From Ectocarpus siliculosus (lineage: Eukaryota > Sar > Phaeophyceae > Ectocarpales > Ectocarpaceae), in the NCBI GenBank assembly GCA_000310025.1, contig FN649728.1:2093072-2107889 (forward strand): a stretch of 14,818 nt of DNA, given 5' to 3'. Positions 9,501 through 14,685 of this stretch are shown one piece after another; positions within the stretch are counted from its first letter, which is position 1; every line of letters starts with the position of its first letter. The notes below the pieces were generated by a model. The model was not told the DNA's origin, made no database searches, and worked only from the letters and a program-made list of their open reading frames with translations. The position numbers and the translations under genes are program-made.

Positions 9501-11752
9501 CTACAGCTGGTGCAACCACTGTAAAAGCCGAAGCTAAAGGGTTGGGTTTTAGCACGTATCCCGGCTGCAGCGTCAGTGCTTCGGGAACAGAGCAGGACAC
9601 ACACCTGCTGCTCAAAGCTATCTCACAGCAAGTACGAATGAATGTGTTTTTAGATCATTGAGGCCTACGTACCCATGCAGCAAAACATCCTTCGCGACAC
9701 ACACCGAAAGAAGATCCGTGGAAAGAAAGCAACCGGAAGGAACGACTTGGCGGCGAAAGGTACACGCGCCGCCTCTCTGCAGTGTTCCACGCCGGACAAT
9801 CGACAGCAGCAGCAGCAGCAGGACTGGTGGACACATTCGAGGTATTTTATTCGCCAACAACGGCAGCCGTGCCGCGGAGTGGATTGCTCTGACTGATCTT
9901 TGGCATGCAACCCGGGTCGGAAAACGGGGAGCTGTGTCCGCACTTATAGGTACGTTTCCGAGATGCTTCCTGCTGCTGCTGCCACCGAGAATGCTTGCTC
10001 TGCAACTACTGCAATTGCGCCCCTTCAAGGTGTTTTCTGCTGCTGCTGCCGCCGAGAATGCTTGCTCTGCAACTACTGCTTGTGCGCCGCTTCAAGATGC
10101 TTTCTGCTGCTGCTGCCGCCGAGAATGGTCGCTCTTACTTGTACTGCTATTGCGCCGATAGGTGTGTTACAGCAGCTAGCGCCCTTTAGAACCTCTTGTG
10201 CGCTACAAGATCGCCTCTAACAGCTCTGTTGTGGTGTAGGGTTGTTACCCGAGCACACAAACGTGCCAAAGTTTATGAATTGTTAGTTTTCGAGGCTCAA
10301 TTCCCGAAGCACTTCTGCCAACTTCTTGAGTGCGGGCACTATACAGGAACATGCGCAATTCTCCTGGGACGTGACTCTCCTTGTCATCAGGGCCCTTACT
10401 TCCGTCGATTTACATACTCGGGAGTAAGCAGTTTGCCACATTATCAGCATCAACATTCCACGAATTGATAAATAATACACGCCGTCGACGATCCAAGGGC
10501 CGACAGCGGCAGAGTTGGCACCATGGGAGTGCCCCCCGGCAAACTTATATCTCTTACAACGCGAGAACACGCGTAATCGCAAACAAGCAACCCCCAGGGT
10601 TTCGTGCTGCTACAGCAGTACAAGTATACCCTCCGGACCAGCATCAAGTCAAGGGCGGGATGTGATCCCTGCATGATGTTGACAGCACCGGACGCCAACG
10701 AGCTTGCAACAACGGCTGGTACTACTACTGCTGTGTGTCTGAAAAGGTGCACCATATTGCTTGCAAGCGTACTTCAATTCAAGCGGTGACAACACCCCCC
10801 AAGGTGTCGGTGGCATACTACGACGTGCCCGGTGGCATGCCCGGGGGTGCGTACACTTAAAAACGTCGTCTGCCCGAAACAGCAACCACAGACGGTCCTC
10901 CAGCCTTATCTTATTTCTCCGTCCTATTTTACTGCTACAGCAGTAGTAGATAGAAACAGCGTGGTAGGCGACCCACGATCATGTAGTGTTGTCGCCAGTG
11001 AACGGCGGCGGTGCTAATATGAGACACTGCTGCTGTGTTAACGTGTTCACCTAGCCCGTTCGTACGCGTTGGTGGAGGTTTCCGAAGAGAAGCGGGTACT
11101 ACTGAGGCGGTTCGCGTTTTGCAATGAGAAAGGATTGCCTGTGAGGCTACGTGTGTCGGTAGTCCGTAGCGGCCGTCTTTGCGTGGGATAGCCACAGCAG
11201 GCAGTTGTTGCAGGTGTACGGCCACCTGTCGAAGCATCTAGCAGGTCGGGGTGAAACATGACTGACTGCCGTTGTCGAGAGCGGCACCTAGAGAACGGGG
11301 GCCGGCGCGGGGTTAGGCCCTGCTGGTTGTACGTATTAGGCTCGGACCACCCTTGGCAATCTTCAACACATGATAGAATGAGACGTGGTGGTTGCTGCTG
11401 ACGCTGCTGTCGTGTCTCGGTGTGTGTCGCGCCCAAAAACCGAGACTTCATGAGTCAACATGCGCCACAGCCAAACCAGACGTGCTCTGCAAAACCAAGG
11501 CTAAGAAACCGGCGTGGGAGAAAATTAGTCGGGGTGTGTGCCAAGAGTTGAGGCAAAGCTGTTGTGCTGGTGTTGTCAGCGCACTCCGGGCTACCTGCAC
11601 CGCTGGCAGTTGGACACGTACACGTACGCTCATAAAAATCATATTGGGCGGCTGCGGTGACTCACCTTGGCGACACCGGCGTTCGGTGCCACGAACCCTA
11701 CGGCGGAGGGCAGCCCAAGGCCGACTGCCGCGACGACAGCACATGTCCTCAT
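332..11752 (-). CDS. fusA: Nuclear gene for plastid elongation factor G, 14 exons, 3' end cut by window
   Basis: EF-G is the translational GTPase that moves tRNAs and mRNA through the ribosome and, with ribosome recycling factor, splits post-termination ribosomes. Joining the 14 exons listed below gives one open frame of 684 residues. Residues 1-29 are a signal peptide with a Phe-containing cleavage site and 30-60 are transit-peptide-like, so the product should act in the plastid stroma. The mature part (from about M61) has all GTPase motifs: AHIDAGKT (84-91), RGITI (126-130), DTPGH (148-152), NKMD (202-205) and GTAFKNK (333-339). The EF-G-specific G' insert (about 220-305), domain II (about 355-470), domain III (about 471-550, GMGELHLEI) and domain IV (about 553-684, HDVDSS) follow. 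Bacterial EF-G is about 690-700 residues, so 70-80 residues (domain V) are missing to the left. The symbol is that of the bacterial orthologue. A mitochondrial or cytosolic EF-G is less likely given the presequence. Confidence 0.95.
799..1115. repeat. Four diverged copies of an intronic motif
   Basis: On the plus strand the core reads CTGACGTCTTTTCATTGGTC followed by AGCCGGTTAGCGCGGTC and GATGCTA. Copies lie at about 799-853 (weak), 881-936, 961-1009 and 1054-1115, roughly 80-100 nt apart and linked by A-rich or (CA)n spacers. The best copies of the same motif are at 1351-1411 and 3805-3865. Confidence 0.8.
1290..1411. repeat. Dispersed 122-bp element, copy in intron 13
   Basis: Begins with CCCCCATGCCGCCCCC-TCACGGGGTCCCAGTT at 1290-1322, continues through a T-rich middle and ends with the motif at 1351-1411. 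The same order, spacing and orientation recur at 3741-3865 in intron 9. The copy ends about 40 nt from the intron 13 donor. Confidence 0.85.
1453..1659 (-). CDS. fusA: EF-G exon 13: domain IV, first part
   Basis: Sixty-nine codons, residues 553-621. It contains [20 protein letters not shown] (the domain IV glycine-rich segment) and [14 protein letters not shown]. The acceptor is CTGCAG|GTG and the donor AAG|GTGTGT, followed by a GT-rich intron start. Confidence 0.95.
1660..1892 (-). other. EF-G intron 12, pentanucleotide repeat at donor
   Basis: This 233-nt intron, the shortest in the gene, starts GTACGG. Positions 1859-1892 are tandem ACCGT (sense GTACG) units, so the donor sequence itself is repeated five times over about 34 nt. 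The acceptor is TTTTTTCTGCAG. Confidence 0.88.
1893..2102 (-). CDS. fusA: EF-G exon 12: domain III
   Basis: Seventy codons, residues 483-552. It begins [14 protein letters not shown], includes [21 protein letters not shown] and VDRMKREF, and ends [10 protein letters not shown] at the boundary of domains III and IV. The acceptor is GTCCCAG|GTG. A second in-frame acceptor 60 nt upstream (alternative start at 2162) would insert 20 codons without a stop. The donor is GAG|GTACGG inside a pentanucleotide repeat. Confidence 0.95.
2098..2280. repeat. Triplicated 3' splice site, 59-60-bp tandem repeat
   Basis: Three units each contain, on the sense strand, a run of 12-15 T, then a GTCTCGTCCCAG-like acceptor. 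The AG positions lie just before 2102 (authentic), 2162 and 2221. Units are 59-60 nt apart and also share the CAATGGTTTTCAGCG block on the plus strand. All three keep CCCAG. Confidence 0.92.
2103..2716 (-). other. EF-G intron 11
   Basis: A 614-nt intron with no coding potential except the in-frame extension at its 3' end. The acceptor-side third is the 59-60-bp repeat array described below. A further diverged repeat with core AAGGCTCTCAACGT occurs at 2267-2320 and 2363-2414. The remainder shows nothing recognisable. Confidence 0.85.
2717..2800 (-). CDS. fusA: EF-G exon 11: end of domain II
   Basis: Twenty-eight codons, residues 455-482. It begins DTTTGETLC, the EF-G consensus after GLK, and ends [12 protein letters not shown]. 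The acceptor is ATTCAG|GAC and the donor AAG|GTGCGG; both are phase 0. Confidence 0.94.
2801..3519 (-). other. EF-G intron 10
   Basis: A 719-nt intron (GTAGAT...TTCAG). It has no long open frame of credible composition. It contains a 41-bp segment (3321-3361) shared with intron 6 and a C run at 3363-3373. The rest is unassigned. Confidence 0.82.
3321..3361. repeat. 41-bp dispersed segment, copy in intron 10
   Basis: Matches 5773-5813 in intron 6 with about four mismatches in 41. The shared core is ACGACTACGGCATGCACGAC. Both are followed by a GGTAC or GAGTAC end and C-rich DNA lies nearby. Confidence 0.85.
3520..3624 (-). CDS. fusA: EF-G exon 10: domain II, HAN motif segment
   Basis: Thirty-five codons, residues 420-454: [20 protein letters not shown] through [13 protein letters not shown]. 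This is the well-conserved bacterial segment usually read as KKERIGRLLQMHANKREEI...GDIAAAVGLK. The acceptor is TGCAG|GGC and the donor AAG|GTAGAT. Confidence 0.95.
3625..4365 (-). other. EF-G intron 9
   Basis: A 741-nt intron (GTGCGT...TGCAG) built largely of repeats. A roughly 100-bp donor-derived array lies at 4060-4384, a dispersed 125-bp element at 3741-3865, and a partial copy of its motif at 3650-3690 beside the acceptor. The stretch 3866-4059 shows nothing recognisable. Confidence 0.85.
3741..3865. repeat. Dispersed 125-bp element, copy in intron 9
   Basis: Second full copy of the element at 1290-1411: the same C-rich start (CCCCCATGCCGCCCCCTCAC), the same T-rich middle and a terminal motif at 3805-3865 that differs from 1351-1411 at only a few positions. 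A truncated third copy of the terminal motif is at about 3650-3690. Confidence 0.87.
4060..4384. repeat. Tandem copies of the exon 9 donor junction (about 100-bp unit)
   Basis: ACCTTGACGGAGTTGAAC at the authentic exon 9 border (4364-4381) recurs as ACCTTGACCGAGTTGAAC at 4163-4180 and as a degenerate ACCTTTGGCAGTTGAAC at 4267-4283. Each is accompanied by a GGGGTACTGCAG-like block and an AAAGTCACGA-like block, and the block alone occurs once more at 4060-4112. All copies keep the donor GT on the sense strand. Confidence 0.9.
4366..4527 (-). CDS. fusA: EF-G exon 9: domain II core
   Basis: Fifty-four codons, residues 366-419. It includes [19 protein letters not shown], the signature start of the domain II beta barrel, then [13 protein letters not shown] and NVFNSVK. 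The acceptor is GCAAG|GTC and the donor AAG|GTGCGT. The acceptor is less certain than most because the region before it is not clearly pyrimidine-rich, but the protein alignment fits. Confidence 0.93.
4528..4938 (-). other. EF-G intron 8, ATC microsatellite and 31-bp array
   Basis: A 411-nt intron. It contains (ATC)9 at 4567-4593, further ATC/AAC-rich sequence to 4700, and four 29-31-bp units at 4817-4930 abutting the donor. Long apparent His-rich or Asp-rich reading frames here are products of the microsatellite, not genes. Confidence 0.88.
4817..4938. repeat. 31-bp tandem array next to the exon 8 donor
   Basis: Four units of CATCATCATCATTACCACTG plus CTGTTAGACT begin at about 4817, 4848, 4879 and 4907. 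The last unit merges into the intron 8 donor, whose sense sequence GTGAGGAAACAGCAG resembles the unit's GTCTAACAGCAG. Confidence 0.85.
4939..5118 (-). CDS. fusA: EF-G exon 8: end of GTPase domain (G5) and linker
   Basis: Sixty codons, residues 306-365. It begins GEEPSVD, includes [19 protein letters not shown] (G5 region, where bacteria usually have GSAFKNKG) and ends [16 protein letters not shown]. Thr replaces the common Ser or Ala after the Gly, a conservative change. The acceptor is TTCCAG|GGC and the donor TCG|GTGAGG. Confidence 0.95.
5119..5393 (-). other. EF-G intron 7, duplicated exon border
   Basis: A 275-nt intron. Positions 5311-5340 repeat 5389-5418, the exon 7 end plus donor, with 27 of 30 matches, 78 nt apart. 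The spacer is CCACCAC/AACAAC simple sequence. The copy keeps the donor as GAC|GTGCGG. Confidence 0.9.
5394..5561 (-). CDS. fusA: EF-G exon 7: G' subdomain, second part
   Basis: Fifty-six codons, residues 250-305. It starts [11 protein letters not shown], continues with the helical [15 protein letters not shown] segment and ends MMAYLD. The acceptor is GGCAG|GCG and the donor GAT|GTGCGT. Past the donor the frame hits TAG after eleven codons, so the intron is required. A copy of the donor region lies 78 nt downstream in the intron. Confidence 0.92.
5562..6082 (-). other. EF-G intron 6
   Basis: A 521-nt intron (GTGAGT...GGCAG). It contains a 41-bp segment shared with intron 10 (5773-5813), CT repeats and four GACTC units (5876-5895), and a C/T-rich plus strand over about 5850-6070. 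No coding sequence was seen. Confidence 0.85.
5773..5813. repeat. 41-bp dispersed segment, copy in intron 6
   Basis: Partner of 3321-3361, in the same orientation, with about four mismatches in 41 positions. It lies about 210 nt from the exon 7 acceptor. Confidence 0.85.
6083..6172 (-). CDS. fusA: EF-G exon 6: G' subdomain, first part
   Basis: Thirty codons, residues 220-249, from [15 protein letters not shown] to DLVAMT. It matches the segment of EF-G between the NKMD and SAF motifs that forms the G' insert, usually read as VPLQLPIG...GVVDLV in bacteria. The acceptor is CCAG|GAC and the donor ACG|GTGAGT; both are phase 0. Confidence 0.93.
6173..6749 (-). other. EF-G intron 5
   Basis: A 577-nt intron (weak donor GTCCGT, acceptor TGCCAG). 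Its donor half is the four-copy junction array described next. The stretch 6177-6460 shows no recognisable feature. Confidence 0.85.
6461..6785. repeat. Exon 5 donor junction in four tandem copies (91-100-bp unit)
   Basis: The authentic border CCTTGATCATCTGAACCGCG at 6749 recurs at 6461, 6552 and 6652 with a few changes each (spacings 91, 100 and 97). Every unit also contains AACTCTTGCAGCTA or a close variant. On the sense strand each copy retains the donor GT: AAG|GTCCGT (used), AGG|GTTCCT, AAG|GTAGCT and AAG|GTGTTG. Exon-like sequence of about 30 nt precedes each GT. Confidence 0.94.
6750..6839 (-). CDS. fusA: EF-G exon 5: NKMD guanine-specificity motif
   Basis: Thirty codons, residues 190-219, ADKYGVPRM to QMIK, including FVNKMDR (G4 motif). 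The acceptor follows a very long pyrimidine tract on the sense strand (about 6843-6905) ending CTCAG. The donor is AAG|GTCCGT, a weak match to consensus. The last 30 nt of the exon and the donor recur three times further into the intron. Confidence 0.94.
6840..7516 (-). other. EF-G intron 4
   Basis: A 677-nt intron (GTGGGT...CTCAG). On the sense strand its last 75 nt are almost pure pyrimidine, including several TTC repeats. No tandem junction copies were seen, and 6911-7516 holds nothing recognisable. Confidence 0.85.
7517..7756 (-). CDS. fusA: EF-G exon 4: switch I and switch II
   Basis: Eighty codons, residues 110-189. This exon contains the near-invariant [17 protein letters not shown] switch I segment, DTPGHVDF (switch II, with the catalytic His of the DTPGH motif) and [10 protein letters not shown]. 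The acceptor is a run of about 15 C followed by TGCAG|GTG. The donor is CAG|GTGGGT. Both junctions are phase 0. Confidence 0.96.
7757..8395 (-). other. EF-G intron 3 with a diverged roughly 95-bp array and a donor copy
   Basis: A 639-nt intron (GTGAG...C15TGCAG). Positions 8161-8180 copy the exon 3 end and donor (8392-8411) with 19 of 20 matches, 231 nt apart. The blocks ACGCCAGAGAGCGG (8027-8040, 8121-8134, and a weaker one at 7913) and AACCCCTT-GTCAG-ACGC (about 7984 and 8078) indicate an old tandem array over about 7880-8140. Confidence 0.83.
8396..8543 (-). CDS. fusA: EF-G exon 3: start of mature GTPase domain, P-loop
   Basis: The exon encodes residues 60 (third base) to 109. It begins at ATTGAAG|A directly before an ATG, then runs through [19 protein letters not shown], the P-loop, to a GGCGAG|GTGAG donor (phase 0). 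An in-frame TGA at 8546-8548, just inside the intron, shows the reading frame cannot extend leftward without splicing. The ATG at 8540-8542 matches the position of the bacterial EF-G start and could serve as an alternative start that yields an untargeted protein. Confidence 0.93.
8544..9158 (-). other. EF-G intron 2 (phase 2) with duplicated acceptor region
   Basis: A 615-nt intron, GTAACA...TTGAAG. The block CTCGGCCATTCTTCAA covering the exon 3 start (8534-8549) recurs exactly at 8682-8697 and degenerately at 8903-8914. A longer block (GCTTC...TTTGACAAG-GCGAGG-GTGAGA) is shared between 8614-8697 and 8843-8914. A block GAAGAC-G-GCCAC-A at about 8703 and 8783 is a further internal repeat. Confidence 0.78.
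9159..9250 (-). CDS. fusA: EF-G exon 2: transit-peptide-like segment
   Basis: This 92-nt open segment is flanked by a strong acceptor (run of seven T, then CTCAG) and a CAG|GTAACA donor. Read in phase 0 it encodes [15 protein letters not shown] followed by a stretch rich in Ala, Thr, Arg and Lys and ending KTGL. That composition (many Ser, Ala, Thr and Arg, one acidic residue) is typical of plastid transit peptides. Its last two bases (AG) complete an Arg codon with the first base of exon 3, placing Arg60 immediately before Met61. The plus strand here is also open but is a shadow. Confidence 0.72.
9251..11665 (-). other. EF-G intron 1 (2.4 kb)
   Basis: Donor GTGAGT at 11665, acceptor CTCAG at 9251. 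Open frames inside are short, on both strands, with no recognisable domains. Contents: (CAG)6 at 9804-9821, a 67-bp tandem repeat at about 9944-10162, and several CTGCTACAGCAG-type small palindromes (around 10605 and 10932). An additional small exon or an intronic promoter cannot be excluded. Confidence 0.68.
9944..10162. repeat. 67-bp tandem repeat, about three copies, CTG-rich
   Basis: CTGCTGCTGCTGCC begins at 9970, 10037 and 10104, exactly 67 nt apart. Each is followed by ACCGAGAATGCTTGCTCTGC-like sequence and a CTTCAAG-TG block. The period is not a multiple of three, so the Ala- and Cys-rich reading frames across it are not a repeat protein. (CAG)6 lies 150 nt upstream in the opposite sense. 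Confidence 0.9.
11666..11752 (-). CDS. fusA: EF-G exon 1: signal peptide of the bipartite plastid presequence
   Basis: This exon encodes 29 residues starting [16 protein letters not shown]. It has a positive charge at residue 2 and a hydrophobic core at 4-15. The junction AVG-FVAP (cleavage before Phe20) resembles the ASAFAP motif of stramenopile and cryptophyte plastid precursors. It ends at an AAG|GTGAGT donor, phase 0. It is separated from exon 2 by 2415 nt, and the link rests on strand, phase, order and the expected signal-then-transit layout rather than on transcript data. The first ATG on the transcript cannot be proven from sequence. Confidence 0.78.
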
Positions 11753-11892
11753 CTTTGGTTGGGCTGGGGTGTGCAGCGCGTCGAGTGCACGTAGACTATA
11801 GAGAGAGAGACCTGCGTGGTGAGATAGGCGACCCCCGGCAGCGCTGCTAGCGAGGAGGCACGCAAGATAGGATTACCCCCCCCCAGGGATAA

Positions 11893-11900
11893 TGACGTCA
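11893..11900. promoter_or_regulatory. TGACGTCA bZIP-type site
   Basis: Perfect 8-bp palindrome of the CRE type. Stramenopile aureochromes (blue-light bZIP-LOV factors) are known to bind TGACGT. Control of EF-G through it is inference from position only. Confidence 0.4.
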
Positions 11901-12212
11901 GCATTCACGGAGACCCCAACTCCTTTTTCTCCGCTCAACGCACAACGAGAGTACAAGTATCGCACGGGCGGACGTAATGTCGTCTTCAGCGCCTGCCTCT
12001 CCCTGTGGCAACCACAACGGGCAGCAGGTGGGAACACAGGGGAACATGAGCGTTGAAGCGTTGCCCGAAAAGTGGAAGAATTCCGGACCATCACCATCAG
12101 AACGAGAGTCTGGGTAGTTTGCCAGAAGCAATCACCGACAACACACACAACAAGTCGGACCCTCTTGCTTCGTCGGCCTGCAGTCCGGAAAGTTAGTCAG
12201 TCTTCCCTCCCC

Positions 12213-12347
12213 ATGGCATCAACTAGAGGCAGAAACTTGGCGTCTGCGCCTGCCTGCCTGGCTCGTTCTCTGCTGCTCCCGCTTGCATGCGTGACCACGC
12301 TGTGTTGCGCAACAAAACCGCTCGCTAACTGCTATGTGTTTTCATGA
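12213..12347 (+). other. Short upstream ORF ending directly before the next ATG
   Basis: Forty-four codons starting MASTRGRNLAS, with a hydrophobic stretch (about residues 15-32, LARSLLLPLACVTTL). It ends in TGA at 12345-12347, which is followed immediately and in the same frame by ATG at 12348. It could be a regulatory uORF in the 5' leader, or the true N-terminus broken by a stop or a sequence error. No family was recognised. Confidence 0.3.
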
Positions 12348-12524
12348 ATGGATGTTGCGTTCACGCCCAAGCAGCAGGGTAGGGTTGTACACGGCGGCCT
12401 CTCGGAATCGGACACCGATGATGACAACTCGCTTGGTTCGGTGCCGCGATCGAGCAACGCCGGCTCGCCTCCCGGCGGAGGCACGACGCCGAAGCTCCGG
12501 AGAAAGCTGAGCAAAAGGAGCCTG
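12348..12524 (+). CDS. First exon of an unidentified divergent gene
   Basis: Fifty-nine codons from ATG to a CTG|GTGAGG donor (phase 0): MDVAFTPKQQGRVVHGG, then an acidic SESDTDDD patch, a Ser/Pro/Gly-rich linker and a basic end (KLRRKLSKRS). GC-rich third positions and the clean donor support a real exon. The composition suggests a disordered N-terminus of a cytosolic or nuclear protein with possible phosphorylation sites, but no family was recognised and no second exon was found in the window. The frame continues past the donor for only another 19 codons. Confidence 0.5.
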
Positions 12525-13361
12525 GTGAGGACGGAGAGAGAGCAGAAAGCCCACAGCAGCTGTGGGCTGTGGGGGCAAGATTGATTGCTGAATTTGGAAT
12601 TTGGTTCCCTCTCGGGCAAACTTGAGGGTCAATCATGCCGTGTGCGCGAGAGACGAATCTTGGGGCATGTCGGCATGTCACACTACACAGCTACACAGCA
12701 GCCACACCGCGCAGTCCGATCCATCCACTCAAGCAAACGGGCGTGTGCTCTCGACTCGTGACCTTCTACTGTTGCTGCTGCGAAGTGGTGGTGGTGGTGG
12801 TGCACATGTGCTTAACCGGCACCGCCGCCTGGAACCACCATGCCTTTATGTGGCAAATCGCGGTGTGTTTCCACGTGTCAATGCACGTACTGCTGTACAC
12901 ACCATCCGTAGTTTGCAAAGATATCACACCCACCTCGGGAGAGATTTTCATATATATGTAGCTCGATTTCTCGGCCGGAAAAGCCGTGGCAGTGCCGGAA
13001 AATGGCGGCGTTGGAACTGCTGTCCCTCGTCGAGAGCTTTCCGAAAATGTGTCATTTGATTTCGGACCCTCTTTTCTTCCCGGAACAGCGGTAGTATCAC
13101 ATGCACACTCCGAAGAGGTTTGAAATTCGTGCCAGGAGGTGTGGCATCTTAAGTACGTCGGTAGTGGTCTGTCAACGCATTCATTCATGGCCTGTGCTGC
13201 GTGTAGCGCAAGGCGGTGGTTCAGACGTTGCAGCGTGTTTTTGGTGTGGTTGTCCCATACCACGTGCTTGCTGCCAAGCGTTTCGAGCTGCGCATCATCG
13301 CACCACAATTCGCGGGGAGGTTCGAGGGCTCTGGGATCCTGAGGCCCCGTCGGTGCTTACC

Positions 13362-13657
13362 GGAAGAGGCGGAGAGATGCCCCCCCCCCCCATTCAAAAC
13401 TCGATTTCTCCGCAAGCAATCTTGTTCCAACACTTACTACCGTAGGGGTGTTTTTTTTTTTCTGAATAATTTATGACCCAACGAATCCCTCTCAATCTAA
13501 GAAAAAAGTCTAAAAAAAATTAGCAATGAATTCGGTTTTGAAAACATCCCGTTTGAGGGGGTTCCTTAAACGCATCGGGCTCTCTCCGTACTGGAGAAAT
13601 CGAGCTTCGAATGTCGGTGGAAGGGGGGTGGGTGCCATCTCTCCCTCCGCCTCTTTA
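13362..13657. repeat. Inverted repeat, arms of about 50-65 bp
   Basis: Left arm 13362-13411 (AAGAGGCGGAGAGATGCC, C run, CTCGATTTCTCC) matches the reverse complement of 13593-13657 with a few indels. The 180-nt loop is AT-rich and has no coding signal. It could be a foldback or MITE-like element; no target-site duplication could be established by eye. Confidence 0.75.
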
Positions 13658-14573
13658 CGGCACATGCCCTTTGGACGGATCTTCCTCGTACCACATGCAC
13701 AGAAGGAACGTGGTTGTTTCTTACAACATCGATCTAGCACTCGTCCGTCCCACATCCCACTGGCTTGCCCCCCCCCCCCCAAATGGGCTAACGGCTACAT
13801 ATGAGTACCGCTTGTAAGAGCCGGAGAGATGGCACCAGCCCAGTAGATTGGACCGGGGTGCGAAAAAAAAGCGAAAACTGCATGATTTTTTTTTCGTTCG
13901 GTGCGATCTGGCCGAGCCTCAAATCCAAGAGTTGGCGATTTTTGAGCTCCCGTAAATGCGCACTGCTGTACCTGTTGCATGCGGCGCGGGATTTTCTGTT
14001 GTTTTCACGTAGTCAGCACGGAATTTGGAAACCTCGCGTGTACCTGAGCCCCGCCAGGCAAGGAAATCTACTGTACTGCTCGCTGACGTACTGGTCTTCG
14101 TACAAGCGCGAGACAAGCTGATGCCGTGTGTTACCGGTACCCCAGATGGAATCCACATCGTTTTTTGTCGTTGTCGCGCCATAGCCAACTCGCGTTCAAC
14201 ACACATGACCACTCGCTGCATGGGAAGCTGCTACGGTGCACCGCGCATCGCCTGGTTGCGGATATCGACACTGGTACCAATGCTGAGACGCGGAGAGATT
14301 GCACCTGTCGGGAGGGGTGGCACCGGGGTGCGTGCGTGCATACAACAAAGCCGTAGCACTAGTAAAGGCTGTTGTGTGTATTTTCGTCGGGCATCCCACC
14401 GATCGGACAGATCGCACCCGGGGGTGCCTTGAAAAAGCTAAAAATGAAATAATTTGTTTGCGTTCCGCACCGGGGTTGGAGAGATCACACCGGGGTGCGA
14501 CAATAAACACGAAGTGAAAGCAATACCTCCACATGAAAAACAATCGCACCCGGTGCCATCTTTCCGACTCTTA
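13362..14573. repeat. Family of seven short repeats, five forward and two inverted
   Basis: The consensus is TAAGAGCCGGAGAGATGGCA followed by CCGGGGTGCGA. Forward copies start at about 13364, 13815, 14285, 14402 and 14474; inverted copies are at 13636-13657 and 14544-14573. The GCACC-GGGGTGC part is a small palindrome, for example around 14414-14427 and 14488-14499. Confidence 0.78.
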
Positions 14574-14685
14574 CGGCTACCCCTCCACCCCAAATCTATT
14601 CTGCGGCACCCCCGAGCAGTTCCGACGGAGGCAGTCCAAGGTCGACCCTCTATCATAGCCTCCTCCTCCGGCGCGAAAGGAACGG

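Larger units (their letters stand above)
11753..12347. promoter_or_regulatory. Divergent intergenic region shared by EF-G and the plus-strand gene
   Basis: About 600 nt separate the two opposed start codons, so both promoters and 5' UTRs must lie here unless there are further upstream exons. No TATA box was seen. A perfect palindrome TGACGTCA at 11893-11900 lies about 140 nt upstream of the EF-G ATG. A short C run sits at 11877-11884 and GA repeats at about 11800-11810. Confidence 0.6.

Noticed and set aside
9388-9615. Minus-strand frame containing NPLASAF, which resembles a plastid ASAF cleavage motif
   Set aside because: No signal peptide precedes the motif and the hydrophobic part comes after it. 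Exon 1 at 11666-11752 has the correct order and a matching phase.
9900-10220. Apparent Ala/Cys-repeat protein on the plus strand
   Set aside because: The repeat period is 67 nt, not a multiple of three, so successive units are read in different frames. This is non-coding.
12766-13308. 180-codon minus-strand open frame
   Set aside because: It is the longest frame right of the EF-G gene, but it has no recognisable domain, ends in simple Thr/Gln repeats, and shows no coding-type composition. It is probably chance.
14025-14432. Plus-strand frame with GTPDGIHIVF, reminiscent of the DG-H motif of Harbinger-type transposases
   Set aside because: Only a few residues match, with no second catalytic block or flanking family sequence. 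Too weak to call.
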